Part shown: positions 51,859 to 60,304 of the stretch, piece by piece
How positions within the stretch are numbered: position 1 is the stretch's first letter
Layout: each line of letters begins with the position of its first letter
NCBI RefSeq assembly: GCF_963676275.1
Contig: NZ_OY781091.1
Coordinates: 970,775 to 1,034,774 of the forward strand
Direction: 5' to 3'
Length of the DNA stretch: 64,000 nucleotides
Source of the DNA: an uncultured Cohaesibacter sp.
GTDB taxonomy: Bacteria > Pseudomonadota > Alphaproteobacteria > Rhizobiales > Cohaesibacteraceae
Position numbers and translations under genes: made by a program
Notes under the pieces: generated by a model
What the model was told of the DNA's origin: nothing
What the model saw: the letters and a program-made list of their open reading frames with translations, nothing else
Database searches by the model: none

Positions 51859-52752
51859 ATGGCACGAGACAACCTGAATGACCTGCAGGCTTTTCTTGAA
51901 GTTGCTCAATCGCGCAGTTTTACCCGTGCCGCTGCCAAGATGGGCGTTTCTCAGTCCGCACTCAGCCATACCATGCGTAATCTGGAAGAAAGGCTTGGGG
52001 TGCGTCTGCTGACAAGAACGACGCGCGCCGTCTCCCCAACCGAAGCAGGCGAAATGCTGATCAAGGGGATCGCGCCACATCTGGATGAGATTTCAGCCCA
52101 GTTGGACGGCGTGAGCAGCTTGAAAGACAAGCCCGTCGGGAATATCAGAATTTCAGCCTCTGATCACGCGATTCATTCCGTGCTCTGGCCGAAGCTTCAA
52201 AAAATTCTCCCCTCTTATCCGGACATCAAAGTCGAGCTCATTCGCGAAAACAGACTGATCGATATCGTCGCCGAACGATTTGATGCAGGTGTCCGTATGG
52301 GTGAGCAACTGGCCAAGGACATGATCTCAGCCCGGATAGGGCCTGATATGCGTTTCGCCGTGGTTGGGTCGAAATCCTATTTTGAAGCCAACAAGCAGCC
52401 CGCGCACCCGGAAGATCTCATCCAGCACAACTGTATCAACGAGCGCCTGCAAACTCTGGGCGGAAACTGGGCCTGGGAATTTGAAGAGGATGGCCGTGAG
52501 ATAAAGATCCGGGTTGAAGGTCAGTTGACCTTCAGCAACTGTTACGACGTTCTGGAAGCGGCATTGGCCGGATTTGGCTTGGCATACGTTCCAGAAGATA
52601 TTGCCGCCGCGCATATTGCTGAAGGGCGATTGATCAGGGTGCTCGAAGACTTCTGCGCTCTTTGGGAGGGGTATTATCTCTATTATCCCAATCGCCGCCA
52701 ATCCTTGCCGGCCTTTGCTGTCGTCGTTGATGCCCTACGGCACCGAAGCTGA
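51859..52752 (+). CDS. LysR-family transcriptional regulator
   Basis: 297 aa. N-terminal HTH: LNDLQAFLEVAQSRSFTRAAAKMGVSQSALSHTMRNLEERLGVRLLTRTTRAVSPTEAG. C-terminal periplasmic-binding-like effector domain from ~residue 90 (GNIRISASDHAIHSVLWPKLQKIL, IVAERFDAGVRMGEQL, FGLAYVPEDIAAAHIAEGRLI). Of the subgroup common next to SDR/oxidoreductase genes; it may control the SDR cluster. GAGGAGA precedes the ATG. Convergent with the VOC gene (22 bp apart). Confidence 0.92.
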   Translation: MARDNLNDLQAFLEVAQSRSFTRAAAKMGVSQSALSHTMRNLEERLGVRLLTRTTRAVSPTEAGEMLIKGIAPHLDEISAQLDGVSSLKDKPVGNIRISASDHAIHSVLWPKLQKILPSYPDIKVELIRENRLIDIVAERFDAGVRMGEQLAKDMISARIGPDMRFAVVGSKSYFEANKQPAHPEDLIQHNCINERLQTLGGNWAWEFEEDGREIKIRVEGQLTFSNCYDVLEAALAGFGLAYVPEDIAAAHIAEGRLIRVLEDFCALWEGYYLYYPNRRQSLPAFAVVVDALRHRS

Positions 52753-52774
52753 CCTTGCGATATGGGGCGCCAAT

Positions 52775-53113
52775 CTATTCCTCGATGACGTCGAAAGCGT
52801 TGCCCACCGGATCCAGAAAGCTTGTATAGCGAATTTGAGGCAACTCGACTTCTTGTTTGATGGTCGCTCCTATCGCAACAAGATGGTCTGTCGCCTTGTC
52901 GAGATCTGGAACCCGGAAGTCAGCATGAACACGACCTGGGCGCGTATTTTTGTCGTCGGTCTTTTGGAACTGGATCTGGGGGAAGGCTTCTGATGAGGCC
53001 AATTGAACAATAGAGCCGAAATCATTGCCGACCGGGACGCCCAAAGCTTTGGCCCACCAGGCCGCTAGCTCCTGAGGCTCTGCGCAGTCAATTGTGATTG
53101 CATGAATTTTCAT
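52775..53113 (-). CDS. VOC (glyoxalase-like) family protein
   Basis: 112-aa single-domain vicinal-oxygen-chelate fold: IHAITIDCAEPQELAAWWAKALG, QIQFQKTDDKNTRPGRVHADFRVPDLDKATDHLVAIGA, YTSFLDPVGNAFDVIEE. The usual paired beta-alpha-beta-beta-beta half sites and a C-terminal Glu metal ligand are visible. Enzymatic role unknown. Downstream of an SDR gene on the same strand by 73 bp. Confidence 0.88.
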   Translation of the reverse strand: MKIHAITIDCAEPQELAAWWAKALGVPVGNDFGSIVQLASSEAFPQIQFQKTDDKNTRPGRVHADFRVPDLDKATDHLVAIGATIKQEVELPQIRYTSFLDPVGNAFDVIEE

Positions 53114-53186
53114 GAATAATATTCCTTTTGTACTGGGTGGAGAGGGCTTTGCTGGGTGCCCACTCCAATGCTGGTGTCAGGTGCAA

Positions 53187-53930
53187 TTACCGGGCACTGT
53201 CGATAATCGAACCACCATCCGGGGTCAGGCTCGAGCCGGTGATGAATTGTGAATCCTTGCTTGCCAGAAACAGCAAGACAGGCGCTATGTCTTCCTCCGG
53301 AGACCCATACCGGCCCAGCGGATTGGTCGGGCTCGGAACCTCGACGTCCGGACCCCAAGTTTCTGCAACTGGCAGGATGTTATTGACCGTGATCTTGTCT
53401 GGTCCCCATTCGCGAGCCGCAGTTCGGGTCAGGGCACGCACCGCTTCCTTCGCCATGTTGTAGGGGGTGTAGCCCATAAGGCCAACAACGCCTGCCATAG
53501 AGCCGAGATTTATGATGCGACCTTCGCCACTCTGTTTGAGGTGCGGATAGGCGGCCTGCATGAAACGCAAATAGGCAATCGGTCCCAGATTGAAGTTTCG
53601 TTGCAGCTGTTCGGCAGAAAGTTCAAGAACCGAAGAAAAGGGAGCAGACGGGTCGAAAGCATTGTTGACGAGGATGTCGAGCCCTCCAAAGGCGTCGACG
53701 GTCTTTTCAATGGCGGCCTTAATCTGATCCGCTTCATTGATGTCGCAGACGATGCCAATCGCCTGTCCGCCGGATTGGGTAATGTCGCTGACGACTGCAT
53801 CCACATTCTGAGGCGTGCGTGACAGCACAGCCACTTTGGCTCCTTCAGCAGCAAACAGCTTTGCGGTCGCTCGGCCAATTCCGCGACCAGCTCCGGTCAC
53901 GATTGCGATTTTTCCTTTTAGTCTATCCAT
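53187..53930 (-). CDS. Short-chain dehydrogenase/reductase (classical SDR), copy 4
   Basis: 247 aa. [47 protein letters not shown] (NNA motif slightly altered), Ser in [11 protein letters not shown], YxxxK in [22 protein letters not shown], and the FabG-like end [15 protein letters not shown]. The start at 53930 has AGGAAAG upstream; the frame to 54035 is rejected. Divergent from an HxlR regulator gene, which probably controls it. Confidence 0.88.
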   Translation of the reverse strand: MDRLKGKIAIVTGAGRGIGRATAKLFAAEGAKVAVLSRTPQNVDAVVSDITQSGGQAIGIVCDINEADQIKAAIEKTVDAFGGLDILVNNAFDPSAPFSSVLELSAEQLQRNFNLGPIAYLRFMQAAYPHLKQSGEGRIINLGSMAGVVGLMGYTPYNMAKEAVRALTRTAAREWGPDKITVNNILPVAETWGPDVEVPSPTNPLGRYGSPEEDIAPVLLFLASKDSQFITGSSLTPDGGSIIDSAR

Positions 53931-54141
53931 TGTCTTTCCTGACTGGTGCGTCTCGCTCCCCGGCGAGATCGGTTTGTTTTGTTTCAGAGCCTTCCCCAAG
54001 TCGTCACGGCGCCGGAAGTAGATTCGGTTGGGCAACGCTGCTGGTTTGAACTCCGTTCTCTTGCTGAGCAGAAATTGCTACCTAAGTGTCGATGTTTCAA
54101 GTAGGATGAATTTTGATAGGCTAGTATGGAAAATGTGACTA

Positions 54142-54507
54142 ATGGAAACCGAACCGATCAATATGCATGACGAAATGCGCCGGGCATTTGCGCTTTTGTC
54201 CGGGAAATGGAAGCTCGAAATCATGTGGTTGCTGAATGAACGCGTCTATCGCTTTGGTGAATTGCGCAAGGCCATACCGGGTATTACACAACACATGCTC
54301 ACACGGCAGTTGCGCGAGCTTGAAGCCGACGGGCTGATCTCTCGCACCGTGTTTGCTGAGGTTCCACCGCGCGTTGAATATGCCGTCACCCAGAAGGCCC
54401 GTGGTCTAGGCCCCACAATGGAAGCGCTCACCAAATGGTGGGAGGAATATGGAACCTCTGTTCCTGCCAAGGCCACAAATCCGGGGCGAAAGCCTTCCAA
54501 GCGTTGA
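54142..54507 (+). CDS. HxlR-family transcriptional regulator
   Basis: 121-aa winged-helix protein: AFALLSGKWKLEIMWLLNERVYRFGELRKAIPGITQHMLTRQLRELEADGLISRTVFAEVPPRVEYAVT is the complete HxlR/DUF24 domain. No Cys sensor at the common N-terminal position, so a quinone/aldehyde thiol switch is not obvious. Divergent from SDR copy 4 with 211 bp between them and convergent with the MFS gene. Confidence 0.92.
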   Translation: METEPINMHDEMRRAFALLSGKWKLEIMWLLNERVYRFGELRKAIPGITQHMLTRQLRELEADGLISRTVFAEVPPRVEYAVTQKARGLGPTMEALTKWWEEYGTSVPAKATNPGRKPSKR

Positions 54508-54608
54508 AACCCGACATCGAAATTCAGGTATAGGCCGTCAGCTCGAGAGGGTTCAGCGACGGCCCATCCTGCTTGGAGGGCAAAAAGGGAAGATTCCTCT
54601 TTACCAAC

Positions 54609-55811
54609 TTAGCTATTTTGCGTTTTGGGTGCGGATGTAACAGCCTTTATGGCCATGACCGCAGATCCGGCAAGCAACACTGCGCCCAGAAGAAACCCGC
54701 TCCACCAGCCAACATGATCCAGAAACATGCCGCCGAGAAAGGCTCCGCTCGCGATCGAGCACTGGATCAGGGCGACTTGCAAGCCACCACCTGCCTCAAG
54801 CTCATCGGGGATGACAACCGTCATCCAGGTATTCCAGGCAACCATCAAAGGCGTTGCGCACATTCCCCATACCACCAGCAGCGGGATTGTAATTGTCGCG
54901 AGCCCTCCCAGAAGGATCAGAAGCACCCCGATCAATGCCAAGATAGATGGTACAGCCATCAAAGGCAGAAGTGGTTTTCTGCGCAAGATCGAACCGATCA
55001 GCAGCAGTCCTGCGACACCGCCCAGCCCAAGGCTCAACAAGGACAAAGAGACATATTCTTCGTGTAGATTTGTGATTGTCTCCAGGAATGGTCGCAGATA
55101 GATCGCTACGGCATTCTGACCGATGAAAAACAGCCCGATGGCTCCCATGCTGGTCGCGAAATGCTTTCTTCTGAGCATTCCAAACATATCTCCCAATCGG
55201 ACGAGACTGCGCGGAGGAAGTGGCGGAATGATGAGGAACAACCAGATCAGCGTTATCACTCCAAGAGGGATGGTGAGGAGGAACGTGTCATGCCAACCGA
55301 TGATGGTCTCCAGAAAGCTGCCAACCGGAGCGGCCAGGACCAGCGCAGAAGTTGGGCCGATCTGCAGAATGGCAATTGCCCGCGGGACGTCAACGCTTCT
55401 GGCCAACCGGGTAACAATAGCGGTCGATAAAGACCAGAAGCCGCCGACTGCAACGCCAACAAGCGCCCGACCGACTAGGAACAGGGCAAAATTGTTCGAC
55501 ATGCCAACTATCAGGCTTGAGGCTACCAAGAGTAAAGCATAGAGCAGCAAAACGGACCTGCGGTCCATACCAGAAAGAAGACGATTGCCGAGCAGGCTTG
55601 CAGTCACCGCGAAAAATGCGGAAACGACAATCGCAAAGCCGGCTTGCCCCTCTGTGATCACAAGATCGCTGGCAATCGGCGTCAAAAGGCTGGCAGGCAG
55701 AAATTCTAGCCCGACCAGCAGAAAAGTGAGAAGTGAAAGGCAGCCAATAGCGCCCCACCGCGTCGGTGTGCTCTCGCTAACACCAATTGGCTCATCCATG
55801 AGAACAGTCAT
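54609..55811 (-). CDS. MFS transporter (DHA1, AraJ/NepI-like)
   Basis: 400-aa inner-membrane exporter with about 12 hydrophobic helices. Motif A-like loop GNRLLSGMDRRSVLLLYALLLVAS, motif RALVGVAVGGFWSLSTAIVTRL and VPRAIAILQIGPTSALVLAAPVGSFLETIIGW (motif C-like) fit the DHA1 AraJ/NepI group. GAGGG lies 6 nt before the start. Probable efflux of a sugar, nucleoside or small toxic compound; not determinable. Confidence 0.88.
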   Translation of the reverse strand: MTVLMDEPIGVSESTPTRWGAIGCLSLLTFLLVGLEFLPASLLTPIASDLVITEGQAGFAIVVSAFFAVTASLLGNRLLSGMDRRSVLLLYALLLVASSLIVGMSNNFALFLVGRALVGVAVGGFWSLSTAIVTRLARSVDVPRAIAILQIGPTSALVLAAPVGSFLETIIGWHDTFLLTIPLGVITLIWLFLIIPPLPPRSLVRLGDMFGMLRRKHFATSMGAIGLFFIGQNAVAIYLRPFLETITNLHEEYVSLSLLSLGLGGVAGLLLIGSILRRKPLLPLMAVPSILALIGVLLILLGGLATITIPLLVVWGMCATPLMVAWNTWMTVVIPDELEAGGGLQVALIQCSIASGAFLGGMFLDHVGWWSGFLLGAVLLAGSAVMAIKAVTSAPKTQNS

Positions 55812-56050
55812 ACTAAACCCTCTATTTGTTTCCGGGCTTAGATAACCTTCATTGATTGTTTGTCCTAGAGAGGCAATCTGGCATGTGGCAATGAAGAAAA
55901 TTCATGAATTTGTTGGTGTCGGCTCTGACTACGGAAGCGCTATTCGGGCATGCATAACTGCTGATCAAAGTGATTTCGGTCCAAAGCTGCCTTTTGTTGA
56001 CCGTAAGATCTCACGAAGTGGCTTTCCCTTTGCTGCCATTTACCAGGTGT

Positions 56051-56878
56051 CTAGCTTTTGAATTTCATGACCGTCTTTCGATAGTCATCCGGGGTTTTAC
56101 CGGTCATCTGCCTGAACATCGCGATGAAGGATGAGGCACTTCCATATCCGAGCGAAGACGCTATATTCTGGACGGGCTCACCTGCCTCCAGCAAGGGCAT
56201 CGCCTTCAATACGCGCAGCCTTTGCTTCCATTCGGCAAAGGGGATTCCCAGATCGCGCTGACAACGGCGTATCAGGGTTCGCTCTGTCGTCTCATGAAGT
56301 CGAGCCAGTTCAGCAAGAGATCGATTATCAGCGGAATTGTCCTGAAGATGCTGCAGAATAGGCTCTAACAAACTGTCAGTCGACCACGGCAGGAAAGACC
56401 CGACCTGTTGCCCTGCTGCAAATAGATCAACAACCACTTGCATAAAGCGAAGATGTGCCGGGTCGTTCGGATCAGTTCCTTCCGTTTCCCTTAGATGTTC
56501 CAGCATAGTGCGCAGCATCGGGCTGACTTCTAGTGCCGTGGTCTCCTTGGGTAGCGGTGCGCACAGATCGAGAGAGACATATAGTGAGCAATGCACGGCG
56601 GCCTGCCTGTTGAGCCCCTGATGCTCCATGTTTGGCGGTAGCCACACCGCATATTGGGGCGGGGCGAGGAAGTAGCCGTCTTTGAGACTGATCTCCATTA
56701 CGCCACTGTAGGAATAGACCAGCTCGCCCCACGGGTGGCTGTGGCGCGGATAAATCGCGTTCTTGGGCATCTGCGCTGACCGGAAATATAGCGGTTGCGG
56801 CAATTGTTTCTGAAACGGCGCATCATGAAGATGCGGTTTTCCCGAACGGCCTGTCAGATTCTCAATAGCAACTGTCAT
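56051..56878 (-). CDS. AraC-family transcriptional regulator with N-terminal cupin
   Basis: 275 aa. The N-terminal AraC-binding cupin shows YPRHSHPWGELVYSYSGVMEIS and YAVWLPPNMEHQG. The C-terminal double HTH is SLAELARLHETTERTLIRRCQRDLGIPFAEWKQRLRVLKAMPLLEAGEPVQNIASSLGYGSASSFIAMFRQMTGKTPDDYRK. Divergent from the start of an EamA transporter gene (now split by an IS), the usual pairing for this subgroup. A 17-bp palindrome lies in the intergenic region. Confidence 0.92.
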   Translation of the reverse strand: MTVAIENLTGRSGKPHLHDAPFQKQLPQPLYFRSAQMPKNAIYPRHSHPWGELVYSYSGVMEISLKDGYFLAPPQYAVWLPPNMEHQGLNRQAAVHCSLYVSLDLCAPLPKETTALEVSPMLRTMLEHLRETEGTDPNDPAHLRFMQVVVDLFAAGQQVGSFLPWSTDSLLEPILQHLQDNSADNRSLAELARLHETTERTLIRRCQRDLGIPFAEWKQRLRVLKAMPLLEAGEPVQNIASSLGYGSASSFIAMFRQMTGKTPDDYRKTVMKFKS

Positions 56879-56917
56879 AATTTCAATATATACGCATTTG
56901 GTGACAATTGCTATCGT

Positions 56918-56934
56918 CCTTGTAAATTACAAGG
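56918..56934. promoter_or_regulatory. 17-bp palindrome between the AraC gene and the EamA start
   Basis: CCTTGTAAATTACAAGG is a perfect palindrome about a single central A, 40 bp upstream of the AraC gene start and just before the broken EamA gene. Candidate operator, though AraC proteins more often bind direct repeats. Confidence 0.5.
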
Positions 56935-56941
56935 AATAGGA

Positions 56942-57036
56942 TTTTGGATCACCGCAAACCTCTCGATCTGACGGCCATCGGCCTGATGATGTTTATCTGT
57001 TCCGTCTCAGCACCTATGGGACAGATTGGATTGATT
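56942..57036 (+). pseudogene. 5' fragment of an EamA/DMT-family transporter gene
   Basis: Reads LDHRKPLDLTAIGLMMFICS from a TTG (56943 region), a typical EamA N-terminus, then drifts (SAPMGQIGLI) and stops at the IS3 left end. The matching remainder of the family starts after the IS at ~58519. Divergent from the AraC gene. The overlap of both fragments in the FIC...QIGL segment shows the break is not a simple clean insertion. Confidence 0.6.
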
Positions 57037-57085
57037 TGACAAAGGAGGATTTTGGCTCATCGTAGCTCTATCAAAGGAAGCGAAG

Positions 57086-57460
57086 ATGAGACAGAAATCC
57101 GGTCTGCAGAAGCCATCTGCAGAGATGACCATCAAAGACATCCGCCGAAAGACCCGAAAGAAATATTCGGCAGAAGAGAAGATCCGCATTGTGTTGGACG
57201 GTTTGCGTGGCGAAGACAGCATCGCCGCCCTGTGCCGCCGCGAAGGTATCTCCGAGAGCCTTTATTACACCTGGTCGAAGGAATTCCTTGAGGCTGGCAA
57301 GAAGCGTCTGGCCGGAGATACGGCTCGTGCAGCCACCAGCGATGAAGTGAAGTTGCTGCGCAAGGAGGCTAGGGATCTTAAGGAAGTTGTCGCAGAGCAA
57401 ACACTTGAGCTCCGTCTGCTTAAAAAAAGCATGATCGAAGATGGGGGCGAAGAAGAGTGA
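57086..57460 (+). CDS. IS3-family transposase OrfA
   Basis: 124-aa DNA-binding subunit. The HTH is KKYSAEEKIRIVLDGLRGEDSIAALCRREGISESLYYTWSKEFLEAGKKRL, followed by a leucine-zipper-like helix (EVKLLRKEARDLKEVVAEQTLELRLLKKS). A heptameric A-run followed by G (57422-57429) lies near the 3' end and suits programmed -1 frameshifting into OrfB. Complete. Confidence 0.9.
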   Translation: MRQKSGLQKPSAEMTIKDIRRKTRKKYSAEEKIRIVLDGLRGEDSIAALCRREGISESLYYTWSKEFLEAGKKRLAGDTARAATSDEVKLLRKEARDLKEVVAEQTLELRLLKKSMIEDGGEEE

Positions 57461-58437
57461 GATATCCCGCATCCGAGAAGCATGAGATCATCCGCCTTGT
57501 CGAGGAATCCCATCTGCCGGTAACTCGAACATTGAAGATGTTGGGCATTCCTAAATCAACATTTTATCGTTGGTACGACCGTTTCCTGATCGATGGTGTT
57601 GAAGGGCTGGAAGATCACAGCTCTGCCCCGTCACGAGTCTGGAACCGGATTGAGGATGATGTCCGTGACAAGATCGTCGAACTGGCTCTGGAGCAAACCG
57701 AATTGTCTCCCCGGGAGCTGGCAGTGACCTTCACAGACACGGAAAGCTATTTTGTCTCAGAGGCTTCGGTCTATCGTCTTCTGAAAGCTCATGACTTGAT
57801 CACGTCTCCGGCCTTCATCGTCATGAAAGCTGATAATGAATTCCGGGACAAGACAACCCGTCCCAACGAGATGTGGCAAACCGACTTCACCTACTTGAAG
57901 GTCATTGGCTGGGGTTGGCTTTACCTGTCCACCATTCTTGATGACTTTTCGCGCTATGTCGTGGCTTGGAAATTGTGCACTACCATGAAGGTCCATGATG
58001 TTACCGACACCCTCAATTTGGCCCTTGAGGCTTCTGGCTGCGATAGCGTGAAGGTTGAACATAAACCGCGCCTGTTGTCGGACAATGGCCCATGTTACAT
58101 CGCTGAGGATCTGGGAAATTGGCTGGAAGACCGGTCAATGAAACAGATACATGGTGCGCCAGGTCATCCGCAGACACAGGGTAAAATCGAGCGTTGGCAT
58201 CAGACACTCAAGAACCGGATCCTGCTGGAGAACTACTTCTTCCCGGCGGATCTGGAAAATGAGATTGCTGCATTCATCAACCACTATAATCATCACCGGT
58301 ACCATGAGAGCCTTGGAAATCTCACACCAGCCGATGTCTACTTCGGAAGAGGACAGGCAATTCTGGAACAAAGGGAAAGGATCAAACAGAAGACAATTCA
58401 ACTGCGCCGCTTGCAACATCAATCACAAGCCGCTTAA
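57457..58437 (+). CDS. IS3-family transposase OrfB (DDE integrase)
   Basis: 326 aa. Catalytic triad: Asp in MWQTDFTYLKV, Asp in LLSDNGPCYIA and Glu in GKIERWHQTLKNRI. The N-terminal HTH_21-like part contains LGIPKSTFYRWYDRF. GTG start overlaps the OrfA stop by two bases; the -1 frame is open back to 57424, so an OrfAB fusion by slippage on AAAAAAAG is possible. Appears intact and probably active. Confidence 0.92.
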   Translation: MRYPASEKHEIIRLVEESHLPVTRTLKMLGIPKSTFYRWYDRFLIDGVEGLEDHSSAPSRVWNRIEDDVRDKIVELALEQTELSPRELAVTFTDTESYFVSEASVYRLLKAHDLITSPAFIVMKADNEFRDKTTRPNEMWQTDFTYLKVIGWGWLYLSTILDDFSRYVVAWKLCTTMKVHDVTDTLNLALEASGCDSVKVEHKPRLLSDNGPCYIAEDLGNWLEDRSMKQIHGAPGHPQTQGKIERWHQTLKNRILLENYFFPADLENEIAAFINHYNHHRYHESLGNLTPADVYFGRGQAILEQRERIKQKTIQLRRLQHQSQAA

Positions 58438-58518
58438 ATCGCAGACACTAATGAGCTGAACCCTCCAGTCATAACCACACACATCAGTCCCAAAGCATTC
58501 GACGATGGACAGATATTT

Positions 58519-59400
58519 ATCTGCGTAATCTGGGCCATGCAGCAAATCGGCTTGAAGGCAACAGACAGCTATGCCTCCTCTGTGCTTCAGATCGGCATTC
58601 GCTCCGGGCTTGCAGCGGCCTGTCTCTATGCTTTGTCTGTGATTCAGCAAAAACGACCGGTCTTTTGGGGGAAAACCGCTTTCCTCGGAGCTGTGGCGGG
58701 CCTATTCTTCTCGCTTGAGTTCTTCCTCATCGGTAAAGCTCTACAATATAGCACGGCATCCCATGTGGTTGTTTTCCTCTATACCGCGCCGGTTTTTGCG
58801 GCTCTTGGTCTGCATCTGAAACTGCCGACAGAGCGTCTGTCACCCGTTCAGTGGGGCGGAATTTTCGTCGCCGTTATCGGCATTGCCTATGCTTTTTTGA
58901 CGCCATCCGAGGTTCAGGCCGGCGCGACAAGCTCTGCTCCAACATGGATGGGAGATGCCATGGCGCTCGCGGCAGCTGCGGTGTGGGGCGCAACGACCGT
59001 TCTGATCCGGACGACCGATCTCAGCGACTTGCCCGCGTCACATGTACTTTTCTATCAGCTTTCGGTCACTTCGATTGTTCTGATCTTGATTGCGGTTCTG
59101 ACGCAGCAAATTGCGGTTATACCCTCAGCTCCGCTCTTCTGGAACCTTGCTTTCCAGACCATCATTGTCGCTTTCGCGAGCTTCCTTTGTTGGTTCTGGA
59201 TGCTGACCCGTTACAAAGCCTCGCAGTTGGGCGTCTTTTCCTTTCTGACACCGTTGTTTGGTGTCATTTTGGGCGCGTTCCTACTTCATGAGCCTCTGAC
59301 GACCCATTCCTGACAGGATCCACCGGGGTGTTGATTGGCATCATAACCGTCAGCGCCAGCCCCTGGATAGGGAGGATCCTTCACGCCCATCGTCACCGTA
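58519..59400 (+). pseudogene. 3' fragment of the EamA/DMT-family transporter, frameshifted
   Basis: Frame from ~58519: IFICVIWAMQQIGLKATDSYASSVLQIGIRSGLAAACLYAL, then about eight helices of the EamA fold (FLIGKALQYSTASHVVVFLYTAPVF, ALAAAAVWGATTVLIRTTDLS, FSFLTPLFGVILGAFLLHEPLT). It stops at 59313; the +1 frame continues the usual ending (FLTGSTGVLIGIITVSASPW). The internal ATG at 58537 is not a natural start. Lesions: loss of the 5' end to the IS junction and a C-terminal frameshift. Confidence 0.75.
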
Positions 59401-59422
59401 AAACAGATCAGGAGATCGCAGC

Positions 59423-60199
59423 ATGAAAGCGCACATTGTTCTCGCTCACCCTGAGCCACAATCCTATAACGCCCATCTTGCCAAGACCTCTCAAGATCAG
59501 CTCGAACGCGAAGGTTATTCAGTCACCATCTCGGATCTCTACGCTATGGGATTTGATCCTTGCGAGCGGGCCAGCCACTATTGTCATCGCATCGCTCCGG
59601 ATCGTTTCGATGTTCAGAGCGAACAGCGCCATGCATCCTCTGAAGGGGCTATTCCGATTGATATACAGGAATAAATCGCCCGCCTTGAAGCGGCTGATCT
59701 GGTGATCCTGCAATATCCCATGTGGTGGCACTTGCCACCCGCCATCCTCAAGGGCTGGATGGATCGCGTGTTTATTTACGGCTCGGTTTACACCAGCAAG
59801 AAGCGGTTTGAAAATGGCGCCTTCACAGGCAAGAAAGCCATGCTTTCGGTGACAGTTGGAACGAGCCGTGAGACCTATGAGTATAACGGCCGCAGCGGCG
59901 ACATAGACCTGATGCTCTGGCCGGTAAACTTCAATCTCGCCTATGTCGGTTTTGATGTTCTGGAGCCATTCGTTGCATATGGTGTCGAGGCAGGGCTGCG
60001 TTATTCATCTGCCGATGCGGTTAAAAAACGCCTTCAAGCCATTACGGATGACCTGCGGAAATCAATCTCGCTGTTGTCTTCGCGTCCAACGATACCCTTC
60101 AACAGGATGGAAGAGTGGGGTGCGGACGGTCACATGGTTCCAGACGCTCCTGCCCATTCCCCCTTCATAAGGCACAAAGAGCATCTGGACCTTGGATGA
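59423..60199 (+). pseudogene. NAD(P)H quinone oxidoreductase-like flavodoxin gene with one in-frame stop
   Basis: The frame is open over 258 codons except for a TAA at 59672-59674. N-terminal part: AHIVLAHPEPQSYNAHLAKTSQ, ISDLYAMGFDP, EQRHASSEG. After the stop: ARLEAADLVILQYPMWWHLPPAILKGWMDRVFIYGSVYT, KKAMLSVTVGTSRETYEYNG, the FMN/FAD-binding core of the NQO1/MdaB/KefF family. AGGAGATCGCAGC precedes the ATG. Either a recent nonsense mutation, a sequencing error, or read-through; I call it a pseudogene. Confidence 0.75.
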
Positions 60200-60304
60200 A
60201 ACTGCAGTGACCGCCGATACCGATAAAAAAGTCGTAGATTTTGAGGGGGAATTTGGCGCGGTAAAGAGGCCGTCGATGGCGTTTTATACCGGGATCGGGA
60301 CTTG

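Larger units (their letters stand above)
57037..58471 (+). mobile_element. IS3-family insertion sequence
   Basis: About 1.43 kb with TGAC...GTCA ends. Left end TGACAAAGGAGGATTTTGGC and, on the opposite strand, right end TGACTGGAGGGTTCAGCTCA form imperfect terminal inverted repeats. OrfA and OrfB overlap in the -1 frame as in IS3 elements. I see no convincing target duplication of 3-4 bp (left flank ATT, right flank TAA). Confidence 0.85.
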
